Positions 52,201-62,945 are shown, counted from the first letter of the stretch. The stretch is DNA of 64,000 bases from Agaricus subrufescens (GCA_029945375.1 CM057059.1:2728001-2792000), one strand, 5' to 3'. The notes: a model not told the origin generated them from the sequence alone. Translations and numbers: made by a program.

Positions 52201-52989
52201 ACTCAGTCCAGGGAGAGAGAACAAAACCAGTCGGATGGCGAGTGAGGTATACGGAATGGCTAAGGGGTTGTTTACAATCCCTGACAAGTTATCGAGTCTT
52301 GTATATGGTTCGTGTTTCCTCGTTCCTGGGATGAGTGGAGAACGTAGGAAGAACATAGGTGGTATTTCTAGTTGGAGAAAAACAATTCCGTCGTGTCCAG
52401 ATTGGTGTGAAGACATATGTAGAATGGACGATGGTCGTATTGCGATAACGTATTCCAATGTTCCGGGGTAGGCCTCCTGTATAACGATATTCAATTCCCT
52501 CCGAGAGGAATCAAAGCGCAGAGTAGCGTTCGTTGCAGCCTCCGATTCGGCAGAGAATACGTCGTCCCTACACATCCACCCAAACTGAATGGACCGCAGG
52601 GACACAAATAGAGACTGTAGTTCCTTGTCGCGCTGCTCCCGTTTTCGCTCCTCCACAGGGTCAATCCAAGGGGAATGTGAAATGAAGTCGAGTGTGTCAG
52701 GAGCCGGCTCCCTCCTGCCCGCTCCGAATGCCAGCCAATTCGGTCCGCAGCGCAGTTTAATTCTCGGAGGATTTCCGCCATAGAGTTCCAAGAATCGATG
52801 TCCAACATCGACGTCATGGATGATAAAAAAACCGGTACGATCTAGACCGAGATCTTGAGATCGATGCAGTTGAACATCGAAATTGACCTTCCGGTTGAAT
52901 AGTTGGGGAGAATGCAGGGCATCTGCCAGGACAGCCTTGACATGGTATTTGTCGTAGTCGGGGTGTATTCCACGCATGAAGATTTCCAT
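49211..52989 (-). CDS. RNA-dependent RNA polymerase (QDE-1/RDR type), 1207 aa
   Basis: Four exons (51506-52989, 50423-51450, 50163-50368, 49211-50116) sum to exactly 1208 codons. The start is MEIFMRGIHPDYDKYHVKAV. The double-psi beta-barrel polymerase core is recognisable from PARYGARVSQAFSATD through DGSGDMS and the catalytic CLGGGDLDGDPYN (three Asp that bind Mg2+, near 50320-50350). The conserved HSDAVDYPKTG motif follows at about 49990-50020. Such enzymes make double-stranded RNA that feeds Dicer and Argonaute in quelling and related silencing. The active site is intact, so it should be functional. It is divergent from the Nudix gene across 367 bp. Confidence 0.92.
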
Positions 52990-53356
52990 TGTGGAAAGAG
53001 AGTGATAGGGCGCCTGCCGGCAAGTTTGGTGGGGAAGAGGAACCACACGGATTGCTGGGCGCGGGAAAGGTCCCTGTTATAAGCATGGCCATGAGAAAGT
53101 TCCAGATGCGATTGCGGGACGCGCTGGCTGCATCCAGGCGAGAAGCTGCGCGATGGGTCTTCAATCAGCCGCAGAACCGTCCAGCTGATCCAGCGTTCAC
53201 ACAGCATCGGACAGTTATCTAGCGCGCACACATGGCTCGTCTTTCCCCGCATCTCGAATCCAGCACTCATGAGCGTCGTAGGCATCCACAAGCCGTATGT
53301 GATCCCCAGATGACGCTGCCCATAACGCCTCATTTTTTGTGCGCAGATTCGTGAAC
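52990..53356. promoter_or_regulatory. divergent promoter region, RNA polymerase/Nudix gene
   Basis: The 367 bp between two start codons on opposite strands presumably hold both promoters. A short upstream exon for the Nudix gene may lie here: an ATG at 53259 and an acceptor at about 53344 are compatible, but the phase could not be proved. Confidence 0.5.
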
Positions 53357-54871
53357 ATGTTCGGCGGTTCGCCCCTGAACAGGCTCTCCTGGCTCCGAAC
53401 CTCCCACCACTTTCTCAACGCGATCATTGCGCTCCCTGAAACTCGATGGGTTCTCTTCAATGCTGGGCAGCCGTTGGTTTTCTCAACCTCGTCTTCTCAG
53501 CTACAACTGGCGTATCTGTCCACGGACACCGTCACGCCTCTCCTCGGTCCTCAACCTTTCTTTGGTCAGGCACAAGAAGTCGGTGCAATCGTCACCGACG
53601 AAGCTTCGAGCACTGTCACGGACACCGCGAGGCATCACCCACAAAGTCTTCCCGTCTCGTTCCTAGGAATGCACGAGAAGAGTGGGGGTGATGGGTCAAG
53701 TGTTCTCCCTACATCAGAGTTCTCATCCGCTAATTCTGCTATCGCGGCCATCAAGAGATTGGGTGGCATACCTTATTTTGCCATGGACGTAGCAGACCTG
53801 GTTTCCGACGGCCATTTCACAGAAGAGGAACTGCTGAAAACGCTCCAGAAAGACGCGCGGGACACTTATTACTGGTCCGAGCCGAGGGCCCTCATGACGG
53901 GGTTGGATCAGTTTACTGCCGGCGTCTTCGCGTGTTCGAGAAGCTTGACTGATTGGAACTATCGTAACAAAGTAAGCGCGATAATTTACAATTTACACTG
54001 CCACTTACTCCCTCAGTTTTGTCCAGGTTGTGGGTCAAAGAACTACTCGATGTGGGGTGGCTGGAAGTTGTCTTGTACGTCCTTATTGCCTTGGGCTGAG
54101 AAGACAGGCAAGAAACCGTGTCCTTCTGGGTACGCCGACCACCCCGTTCCGATACACACTTCTCTAATATATTTCATAGCAAGGGCCTACACAACTATGC
54201 CCATCCGCGGACAGACTCTGTAGTCATCATGCTCACTGTAGACGAAACAGGAGAGAAAATCGTGATGGGCCGCGGTGTGCGTATATGTTCATGTATCGAT
54301 TACAGTCTGAGCTCATACACCGGCTCTACAGAAAAGGTTCCCTGAAAAGTTTTATTCTGCCCTTGCCGGCTTCATTGAGCCCGGGGAATCTTTGGAAGAC
54401 GCCGTTGTTCGCGAAATGTGGGAAGAAGCAGGACTTCGTGTCTCGAACCTTCGCTATCACTCGGGTCAACCTTGGGTGCGCAGCTTCTTCTGATTGCAAA
54501 GTAAAATAAAACTTACAAATAGAATCTTCTAGCCATACCCAGCGAATATCATGGTTGGCTTCTATGCCCGAGCAGACTCCACGCATCCAATCAGGGTAGA
54601 CCTCGACAATGAACTCGTCGACGCCAGATGGTTCACACGAGAGGAAGTCCTCGCAGTCCTGAATCGTACTACCATTCGAAGTAACAAGGAGCTGTCTGAA
54701 AGTTTCGACGAAGACAAAGGCGACAATCCGAAGAAGGCCCAAGCTGAACAAGTTTCAGTGGATGAAGCTCCTTTCAAGATGCCACCGGCTACTGCTATTG
54801 CTGGAGTGCTCATTAGGGATTGGGCAGAGGGAAGGATTAAGTTTGAAAGGATTCAATCCGCCAACTTGTAA
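53357..54871 (+). CDS. NPY1: NADH pyrophosphatase (Nudix, NPY1/NUDT12 type), 435 aa
   Basis: Five exons (53357-53971, 54017-54129, 54180-54276, 54332-54475, 54533-54871) give 436 codons, all in phase. The N-terminal domain begins MFGGSPLNRLSWLRTSHHFL. A zinc ribbon follows (C207, C210, C225, C240; FCPGCGSKNYSM). The Nudix box at residues 288-310 has GFIEPGES, REMWEEAG and all catalytic Glu. GQPWPYPANIM follows, the signature that marks NAD(P)H pyrophosphatases. The reaction is NADH to NMNH plus AMP, usually in peroxisomes. The C-terminus SANL is not a classical peroxisomal signal. This is the only intact copy of three in the window; see the relics at 57392-58980 and 60983-62656. Confidence 0.9.
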
Positions 54872-55004
54872 TTATTCACAACGTATTCTGGCTGCAGCCG
54901 AATCAATCAATCAACCAATGTCTCTGCATTTCTTTGTATCCCAGCGCCACGGTATAAGCGAAGACAAAAAGGCATTGACATTCATTTTCAGAGGCTCACT
55001 GTGC

Positions 55005-55135
55005 TCGTAAAGGTGACCATCGACTACTCCTTTTAACTGTTCCCAACGCGAAAATCCCGGCGTTATGCACCACTTCGAGCTCGAGGAACTCTTCAAGCCC
55101 AGCTGCACACCTCAATATTTCATGACTTGAAGTAT
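55005..55135 (+). repeat. conserved peptide-coding patch, unit 1
   Basis: The patch is homologous to 59100-59280 and 62765-62945. The shared frame reads MHHFELEELFKPSCTPQYFM here and stops soon after. The family is not recognised. It looks like an exon of an unidentified gene that was duplicated with the Nudix unit. Confidence 0.55.
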
Positions 55136-55189
55136 GGCATATGAGGATTATCCGTGCAATCCCGAGTGTGTTTATTCGTAAGTAACAAG

Positions 55190-55480
55190 CGTAGCAGCTG
55201 TCGTGAATTTCGTCATGTCATAACGCCAAGTAGATGAAAGATGAAAGCGGCAACAAAGAGTGCGAATGTGATCAACGACACAATCCGATAAGTCTAGAGA
55301 GGTCTGATCATTGTTGTATGTTGAGAGGAAGGCCGTGGGACTCTGCAGATGGGTTCTCCCGAGTGTCGTGGTGGTACACATATCGAATAGTGAATGCTAT
55401 TTGTAGACAATTTTCTCTCATTAGGGCTTCAGTCCGGTGCCAATATTCGGCGAAATCCGAGAAGAGGTGTGTTGTTCATG
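55190..55480 (-). pseudogene. PalI/SUR7-like relic beside Nudix copy 1
   Basis: Bases 55235-55480 match 63795-64000 closely (the promoter and first codons of the intact membrane-protein gene). The sequence just left of it (55160-55225) matches 62955-63015, beyond that gene's stop. About 800 bp of coding sequence is therefore missing. The remaining 5' end has ATG (55309-55311) followed by an in-frame TAG at codon 6, where the intact copy has CAG. This is a clear deletion relic with a nonsense change. Confidence 0.75.
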
Positions 55481-56422
55481 CTTAAGCATGGAGAATATTC
55501 TCGGCATCGGCCCTGTGTGTAGCAATCGGGTTAGTCGAAGAAGTCGGGCCGCTGAACTCAGTTAGGCCAACCCCCCTTGAATCGGAGACATCAGCGACAC
55601 GCTCTGCTGGACTCAACTATGAAAGCGCATCCTCTGAGACCAATCCGGATAATATCTTTAGTAAGTGGCTCAGCTCATTCCCCCAGCATTCCCCTGTTCG
55701 GTCACTTGTCACTTCAACCTCAGGGTGACGGTGATAGCCATCATCTGACCTTTTGAGAAAATGACGTGCACAGTCAAAAGTAGCGGTATCGGCTACCACA
55801 GCGAGCCAGAATAACCCCACTGCAACAGATAAATATGGAGTAGTGATCTCATCGCCTGCCTTTGTGTTTATGATAAATGCAATACTCATCGGTTAACATC
55901 ATCCCCTCACTACAGCTCAGGTGCACGCTCGGAGAATTAACATTTGTCCACAACCCAAAACATTGACCTGCTCCCGCCAGGAACACTCAGGGAAGGCTAT
56001 CTCAATGCTGATTTTCAAGCTCATTACCATATATAGGTGGCGATCACCGATGATCAAGTCGGAATGATAAATGATCCGTAGGTAGTGATCCGTTGATCCG
56101 TTAGACAGCGATCGGATCTGATCGGATCATGGCATTCACTTGAATACCCAGGATGCAACGACTGTTATCTGGTCTAACTAGCTAGATACTACTGATACCT
56201 ACTGATTTCTCAGTTATAGTGACCTAATATACACATGTGGCATACGTTCAAAAAAAATTTCGGTGTCAGAAAACTGGAAATGTACAGCTGCGACGGTTTA
56301 CACCATCTTATTGCTGCACCAGGTACTGGACCAAACGGTGTCGCAGAGTCATAAATGCAATGGTATAATGGATTTAGGTATACAAAAAGAGAAAGAGCGG
56401 ACATTGAAAGAAGTAAATGACA

Positions 56423-57095
56423 TTACACATTTTGACGAGAGTCAGAGATTATCATTGTTATGTTATTGCTCGATCCATCCACAACCACTCTATTATCCTG
56501 CACGTAAGTGGTGATGGGTCGAGGGGCGTAACCACGTTCATCGACGGGCACACCGCGAGAGCTTATCTGATCCTGGGTTGTTCGAGCCTGTGAAATATCA
56601 TGGTCAGAAGAAATGTGCTCTTTCTACGGCAGTACAATTTGGCCATACCGGGGCATCGTTGTTAATGCCTAAGTCTGAGCTCATGTATTGAGCAGCATCA
56701 GACTGCTGTAAGATTTGCCGGGAATGCATTTCCCGAAGTGAAACAAGATGTTGTTCTATAATATTCATCGCTATTCTGTTTTCGACCAGGGATGCTGCCT
56801 AACAAAATGGCAGGGATTATGTTCGTCAGCTCTACTATTTGAGAGATATGTATGGGGATAGTAGAAGGCTTACTTGTAAGACACCTAGCAGTTCCTGGAG
56901 TCTTTCTTGGCTCTTCTTTAACCTTCGCATATCCGAACGATGATTGAATAATCGTTTAATTAGAGAGCGGCGTCGAAGATACTGTTCGAGGATCTCTTCT
57001 ATTGACTGAGCTATTCTAAAATCTGAGTGAGTATAACTTCAACACACGATACTAGAGGAGCCATACTGCAACAGATTCCGAACAGGCTCAGCCAT
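56423..57095 (-). CDS. small helical hypothetical protein, 161 aa
   Basis: Four exons (57067-57095, 56874-57015, 56649-56798, 56423-56587) join in phase to 162 codons. The first half is strongly helical and basic (IAQSIEEILEQYLRRRSLIK; MRRLKKSQERLQELLGVLQA) and likely a helical bundle or coiled coil. The second half is polar, ending PITTYVQDNRVVVDGSSNNI and ISDSRQNV. Introns are 51, 75 and 61 nt. No catalytic motif is seen. Similar short helical modules occur at the N-termini of larger fungal signalling proteins, so this might be a stand-alone module, but I do not assign a function. Confidence 0.6.
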
Positions 57096-57391
57096 TTGAG
57101 TTTCGATATGGAGGTAGGTTGAGGAATGAATAGATCTCCGCTGTGATTCTGTACTACACGTGAATGCACTGCCTCGCGCTGATCCGTGCAGTTGCACTGC
57201 CTCGCTGTGATGTCACAATTCACAAGCTTAATTGGTCACAAGAAATATGTTTTATTGTTTAGACTAATGCGGTATCAGGCTCTCGGCGGCGGGCGCTCGC
57301 TTGTGCACGTGCGCTTAGGCCGGTGTTTAAGCGGAATCCTCGCGTCGTCAGCGCGTCAGCACAGCGGCCTCAACTTATCCACCAACCGGCC
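57096..57391. other. left edge of duplicated unit 2
   Basis: About 300 bp before the clathrin fragment. The GC content rises near 57290-57360. No gene is seen. The breakpoint where unit 2 begins to resemble unit 3 lies close to 57370. Confidence 0.35.
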
Positions 57392-57744
57392 ATGGCGGAC
57401 TTCATGGGCAGAACGAACGATCTCAACGAATTTGAGCGCGTTGCCTCTGTCTTCCCCGACATATATTCCGACGGCTCAGGTGACATCCCCTCTACCATAC
57501 CCCCACTAATGTCAAGGTGACGGGGGACGATCTCGTTTCCTGGACTTGATGATCCTCTTGTTGCTGCCCTCGTTGCTCAGGTAAAGCCTTTGCACTTCAT
57601 GCATGTATTGTAAGTTGATCAAGATGTTCAGTCCCCTTCGATGTTCAAAAGCCCTTTACCGTTCGCGCTCAAACCCCAGACTTCGGCACTGGTTTCAATA
57701 CCTATACTTATTCAATCCGTTGGAGATAAACTCGAAGTGACCAG
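57392..57744 (+). pseudogene. clathrin light chain 5' fragment, unit 2
   Basis: The start MADFMGRTNDLNEFERVASV and the following FPDIYSDGSGDIPST match the N-terminus of fungal clathrin light chains. The second exon reads SALVSIPILIQSVGDKLEVT, the linker preceding the heavy-chain-binding coiled coil. The coiled coil itself is absent. Part of the first exon is lost compared with unit 3 (60983), including the FDTEPVTINVKVTG stretch. After the intron the sequence runs into the Nudix relic, as it does in unit 3. The fragment cannot bind clathrin heavy chain. Confidence 0.65.
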
Positions 57745-57805
57745 GTACTTGCGGTATCTTGTTTAATTAAAGATTCTTGTTGACACAACTCTTACCGCAT
57801 AGGTA

Positions 57806-58980
57806 TGATCAGCGGCCCTCTTCGCACCTCACTTTCTCAATACAACTATTAACCTCGCTGGAACCGAATGGGCTCTCTTCAACGCCAGACAACGTTCCGT
57901 TTTCTCTATCACGCCTTCTCAGCTACAACTAGCGTATCTATTCGCGGCTAACGTCACGCCTCTCTTCGGTCTTTAACCTTTCTTTGGTCAGGCACAAGAA
58001 GTCGGCGCAATCATCACTGACGAAGTCTCGAACAATATCACAGACACTGCGAGGCATCACCCATAAAGCTTTCCCGCCCCATTCCTAGGAATGCATGAGA
58101 AGAGTGGGGTAATGGGTCCAGTGTTCTCCCCACATCCCAGAGCTCATCCGCTACTGCTGCTATTGCCGCCATCAAGAGATCAGCAGAGCCTATTTCGCCG
58201 TGGACATAACAAGCTTCGTAAGCTGAGAAAAGACCTTGTCCCTTTGGGTACGTCCACCATCCCGTTCCAATACAAATTTTAATGTATTTCATAGCAAGGG
58301 TCTGCACGCATATACCCATACACGGACAGATTCTGGACATCATACTCGCCGTAGACGAAACGGAGGGGGAGTCATGATTGGCCGTGATGTGCGTACATGT
58401 GATCCTATCGATCACAAAATCCGAAGCTCATACTTGATCTTTCCAGAAGAGGTTCCCCAGAAATTTTCATTCAGCTCTGGGCGGCTTTATCGAGCCCGGG
58501 GAATCACTGTAAGGCGCAATAGTTTGCAAAATGTGGGAGAGAACAAAACATCGTGTCTCAAACACTCGCTATCACTCAGGTCAACCTTAGGTATGCCGAA
58601 TTCTTTGATATAATAAATGGAGATTAATTGAATCTCCTAGCCGTACTCGACGAGTATCATGGTCGGCTTATACGCTGAAGCAAATTCCACGCGTCCAATC
58701 AGGGTGAACCGCAACAATAAGCTCGTCGCTACCCGATGGTTCACGAGGGAGGAGGTACTTGCTATTCTGGACCGTGCTACCACTCGAAGTAATAAGGAGC
58801 TCTCTGAGAGTTTCGACGAAGGCAAGGGCGACAATCCGAAGGAGGTTCAAGCTGAGCAGACTCCAGTGGATGAAGCTCCTTTCAAGATGCCGCCAGCTAC
58901 TGCTATTGTTGGAATGCTCATTTGAGATCAGGCAGAAGGGAGGATTAAGTTTGAAAGGATTCAATCCGCCAACTTGTAAT
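57806..58980 (+). pseudogene. NADH pyrophosphatase relic, copy 2
   Basis: The relic aligns along the gene at 53357-54871 but is badly broken. It has a stop TAA at 57974-57976 where the intact gene has CAA, deletions through the acidic linker, loss of the zinc-ribbon exon, and a frameshifted Nudix box. A late exon survives well (58659 onward: MVGLYAEANSTRPIRVNRNN) and stops early at an in-frame TGA (58923-58925). No functional enzyme can be made. Confidence 0.8.
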
Positions 58981-59099
58981 TATCCACAGCATGTTCAGGA
59001 TACAACCGAATCTACCAATATCCAATGTCTCGCAGTTCTTCACGTTTCAGTGCCACAATAAAACGCAAACAGTAAAGGGACTGATATCTATTTATTGTA

Positions 59100-59280
59100 C
59101 TCGTAGAGGTGACCATTGACTGTTCCTTTCAACCTTTTCCATTCCAGAAATCCCAGCGACATGTATCACTTAGAGCTCGACAAACTCTTCAAGGCCAGCT
59201 GCACGCCTCAACACTTTATGACGAATATGATACATAAGAATCATCTGTGCGAGTCTTACGATCAGACAGGACGGTACATT
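59100..59280 (+). repeat. conserved peptide-coding patch, unit 2
   Basis: This is the second copy of the patch seen at 55005-55135. The conserved frame begins at ATG 59161 (MYHLELDKLFKASCTPQHFM) and is open to about 59280. It lies at the same distance downstream of the Nudix relic as in the other two units. Confidence 0.55.
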
Positions 59281-59892
59281 TAATTTACTCGCATTCCGTG
59301 TGCTCCTACCCAGCTCGCTGACTGCAATTTCTTAAGTGAGCAAAGATTATGCCAGAACATAGGATGTAGGTATGAGCCCGGCATCCCGGCATCACCGGGT
59401 GCTTATGGAACCACCCTAGATTCGATCGATCTCGGTTGAACAATGTCAAATCGAGATCGCGCACAAAAGTTGTCCACCCCTGGGGAAATACAGTTCAGTT
59501 TATGAGACTCTGATAGTTATCAATTACTCACGAAAACCCTAGGATTTCGCAGCCAAATTTCGACGATGTTCTTACTGGACGATGTTGTTCTAACTGGGAC
59601 CGGAGATCACCGGTGGATGTATTTCCTTGGAGAAATGAATATTTATACTATCGACATGCACAGTATCTCGATCCCCCAGAACCCTCTCGCTGTGTGTTTA
59701 GCGTGTTAAATCCTCAAATCCGTCCGTTAGCTCCGCAAATTTTAGATACTTTTTCACCGCGCTGAATAACGTTGACGATGTATTAGGAATAAGCTTCAAC
59801 AGGTTTCGCCCTCGATAGAGTTGAATAAAATTTCTGAAGTTACCAACACTACGCGATTAATCACGCCACCACAAATTTTGACCACAACCAGG
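59281..59892. other. intergenic region between units 2 and 3
   Basis: About 610 bp. It contains the third occurrence of the GCTCCTACCCAGCTCGCT core (59302-59319) just outside the duplicated unit. The rest is AT-rich with no gene. Confidence 0.4.
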
Positions 59893-60922
59893 CTAAGAGA
59901 TTAGATTTCCGTTTTTCCGTTCCTCTAACTTCACCTTCCTCACAAACCTCGCAGTATCCCTAATCTCACCCTCTTTTGGTACCGACCGTCTCTCAACAGC
60001 ATCCACAACCTTTCTCTCAAACCACCTCATACCCATACTCTCCCTCTTCCAAACTCCAACCGTCCACACCGCTAAAGGTCCCCTACTCTCAATACTATAA
60101 CTCTCCATCAACCTTTCCTCTCTCCTCTCCTTCTCAATTCTCAACTTATCCCTTTCAGTACTCGCAGTCCTGTATTTTTCAAACATACAAGAGAAGGCTT
60201 TGTCGATAAAACCTCGAGGTTTAGGTGAGATGCATTGGAGAGGTATGTTGAATTTATGGGGAGGATGTGATTGGAGAGGACTATGTTTGTGAATATACGG
60301 TCTCCGATGATTATGAGTTTGTCGTCGTCTGTAATTGGTCGATGGAGAGAGGAGAAGCAGGAACGGACAGATTTAATGCATGGACATGAGAATCTGAAGG
60401 ATTTATGGTATAGAACGGGGAATTGAAGGTGATGTGAGACTGATTCTGACTATAGAGAACGGTTGAGGTGGATGGATGAGAGTGATGGAGAGTGACATAC
60501 TTGGATTCCATCTGGGTCGGTATGTGTACTGGCAGAGTTGCTAACAATTAAGACATTGCCTGCACCAAAAGTTTTGCGACATTCTACCCATGCTGATTAT
60601 GAAGACATGAGTCGCTGGGAAAGTATTGGTTTACGAGAGAAGTCCTTGTAGTTTGGGAAAGAGAATATCTTCATCCGAGACCGTCTAGACAAAAGCACCG
60701 AAAATACGAGACAGTCGTCATTGTTGAATATTGCACCGCGATAGCCAGCCTTATGAAGTGCAGCAAAGATGGCGAATGTCTTCCTGTGCATATTAGAATG
60801 AACAAAAAAAAAGCTGGGAGATTTAGAAGTAACATACCTTTGATTATAATACTATGGATGACAATTCTAGGATGTATCAAGAGCTGAAGGGGAGCAAGCA
60901 GGCCAGGGATATTCAGTGGCAT
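59893..60922 (-). pseudogene. GEP4: GEP4-like phosphatidylglycerophosphatase, frameshifted
   Basis: The first exon from ATG 60922 reads MPLNIPGLLAPLQLLIHPRI, followed by KDIRHL, ALHKAGYRGAIF, VECRKTFGAGNVLIVSNSAS, then VSHHLQFPVLYHKSF, IGDRIFTNIVLSN and GPLAVWTVGVWKRESMGMRW. This is the GEP4 order (HAD phosphatase of mitochondrial cardiolipin synthesis). The frame breaks after KDIRHL, where about four bases are missing compared with the family. The would-be intron after CL is only 23 nt, and the join before the last exon cannot be made in phase. The catalytic Asp region (normally DxDxT) reads FNNDDCL. It is most likely a pseudogene; sequencing error is the alternative. Confidence 0.65.
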
Positions 60923-60982
60923 AAACCAAGTCTATATTCGGACTTGTTTATGCAGGAGCTTCGGCTTATCCACCAACCAACC

Positions 60983-61402
60983 ATGGCAGACTTTCTGGGC
61001 GGAACAAGCGATCTCGATGAATTCGAGTGCACGGCCTTCGCCTTTCCCGAGGTATCTCTCGACGGCTCAGGTGTCATCCCTTTCACCATACCCCAGCCAA
61101 GCAAAAAATCCAGTTCTAGATTCTCGTTTGGTGATTTCGACACCGAGCCTGTTACCATTAATGTCAAGGTGACCGGGGGAGATGAGATTGAGAGGTTTGA
61201 GAGCTCGTTTCCTGAACTTGATAATTCTCCTGTTCCTGCGCCTGTTGCTCAGGTGGAGGCTTGGCATTCCATGCGTGTATTGTAAGCTGACTAAGATGTT
61301 ATTCAGCCCCTGTCGTTCAAACGCCCTTCACCGTTCGCGCTTAGGCCCAAAATTCAGTACTGGCCTTAATACCCGTAATCACTCAGCCCGCTGGAGTGAT
61401 CA
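60983..61402 (+). pseudogene. clathrin light chain 5' fragment, unit 3
   Basis: This is the best preserved copy of the captured fragment. MADFLGGTSDLDEFECTAFA is followed by FPEVSLDGSGVIPF, SSSRFSFGDFDTEP, NVKVTGGDEIERFESSFPEL and VPAPVAQ, which is the N-terminal half of a clathrin light chain. An intron (61254-61306) leads to a second exon with PVVQTPFTVRA followed by an in-frame TAG. The coiled coil is missing and the Nudix relic follows. It is head-to-head with the GEP4 relic (start codons 60 bp apart). Confidence 0.7.
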
Positions 61403-61461
61403 GGTACTTGCAGCACCTTCTCAAATTAAACTTTCCCGTTGACACGACTTTTATAGCATAG

Positions 61462-62656
61462 GTATGACCAGCAGGTCCTCTTGGCATCTCACTTTCTCAA
61501 TGCCATTGTCACACTCCCTGAAACTTAATGGGTTCTCTTCAATGCCCGACAGCCGCCCGTTTTCTCCACCACCTCTCCACCTCTCCTCAGCCACAACCAG
61601 CGTATCTATTCACGGCTAACGTCGCGCCTCTCTTCGCTCCTTAGCCTTTCTTTGATCAAGCACAAGAAGTCGGCGCAGTCGTCACTGACAAAGCTTCGAG
61701 TACTGTAACAGACGCTGCGAGGCGGTGTTCACAAGGCCTCCTGTCTCGTTACTAGGAATGCACGAGTAGGGGTGATGGACCAAGTGTTCTCCCCGCATCC
61801 GAGTCCTCGTCAGCTACTTCTGCTATCGCGGCCATCAAGAGATTAGCAGAGCCTATTTTCCCGTGGACGAAGTGAACCTGGTAAGCTGAGAAGACGGCAA
61901 GAGACCTTGTCCTTCTGGGTATGTCCACCATCCCGTTCCAATACAAATTTTGATTTATTTCATAGCAAGGGTCTGCACAAATGTGCCCATACATGGACGG
62001 ACTCTAGACATCATATTCGCCGTAGACAAAACTGAGAGAAAGTCATGATTGGCCGTGGTGTGCGTACATGTAATCCTATCGATCACAATCCAGAGCTCAT
62101 ACTCGATCTTTACAGAAGAGGTTCCCCGGAAATTTTCATCCAGCTCTGGTCGGCTTTATCGTGCCTGGGGAATCTCTGGAAGGCGCAGTTGTTCGCTAAA
62201 TGTGGGAGGAAGCACAACTTCGTGTATAAACCTTATTACCACCCAGGTCAACCTTGGGTATGCCATATTCTCTGGTATAATAAACGGAGATAAACACCTA
62301 TTAATTGAATCCCCTGGTCATACCCAACAAGTATCATGGTCGGCTCCTACGTTCAATCAGATTTCACACATCCAATCAGGGTGGACTACCACAATGAGCG
62401 TGTCGCTGCCAGATGGTTCACGCGAGAGGTATCTGTTATTCTGAACATTACTACTTACCATTCGAAGTAATACAGAGCTCTCTGCAAGTTTCGGCGAAGA
62501 CAAAGGTGACGATCCGAAGAAGGCTCGAGCTGGACAGGCTCCCCTGATTGGAGTTCCTGTGAAGATGTCACCAGCTACTGCTATCGCTAAAGCGCTCATT
62601 CGAGATTGGGTGGAAGGGGGGTTAAGTTTGCAAACATTCAATCCGCCAACTTGTAA
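61462..62656 (+). pseudogene. NADH pyrophosphatase relic, copy 3
   Basis: The relic begins right after the clathrin-derived exon with LASHFLNAIVTLPET-like text and then an in-frame TAA before WVLFN. A TAG at 61642-61644 falls at the same codon that became TAA in copy 2. The linker, zinc ribbon and Nudix box are deleted or frameshifted, and the last exon has several small indels (62340-62650). It is a pseudogene by several independent lesions. Confidence 0.8.
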
Positions 62657-62764
62657 TTACCCACAGCATATCTAGGCTTACCCAATGTCTCGCAATTGTT
62701 AAGATTCCAGTGTCCCGATGCAAGGCAAACCGTAACGGCACTGATATCTGTTTTTTCAAGTTTA

Positions 62765-62945
62765 TTGTACTCGTAGAGGTGACCATTGACTGCTCCTTTC
62801 AACTTTTTCCATTCCGGAGATCTCGGCGATATGTATCATTTCGAGCTCCACGAACTCTTCAAGGCCAACTGCACGCCTCAGTACTTTATGACAAATATGA
62901 CAGATGAAGAACATTTGTGCAAGCCTTGCGATCAGACAGGACGGT
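62765..62945 (+). repeat. conserved peptide-coding patch, unit 3
   Basis: This is the third copy of the patch, with the longest open frame: from ATG 62831, MYHFELHELFKANCTPQYFM, then DEEHLCKPCDQTGR with a CxxC pair. The frame and key residues (FEL..LFK..CTPQ.FM) are shared by all three units, which suggests descent from a real exon. Confidence 0.55.

Larger units (their letters stand above)
54872..56422. other. duplicated flank of Nudix copy 1 and following intergenic DNA
   Basis: The first 600 bp are homologous to the flanks of copies 2 and 3. They hold the conserved peptide-coding patch (55005-55135) and the PalI relic (55190-55480), annotated separately. After 55500 the DNA is unlike the other copies. 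An ATG-initiated minus-strand frame at 55617-55889 encodes 90 residues with one hydrophobic helix (YLSVAVGLFWLAVVAD). It may be the end of a membrane-protein gene, but no partner exon was found. Nothing else is seen to 56422. Confidence 0.4.

Noticed and set aside
55617..55889. ATG-initiated 90-codon frame with one hydrophobic helix
   Set aside because: It could be the last exon of a membrane-protein gene, but no upstream exon or domain supports it, so it is mentioned only within the intergenic entry.
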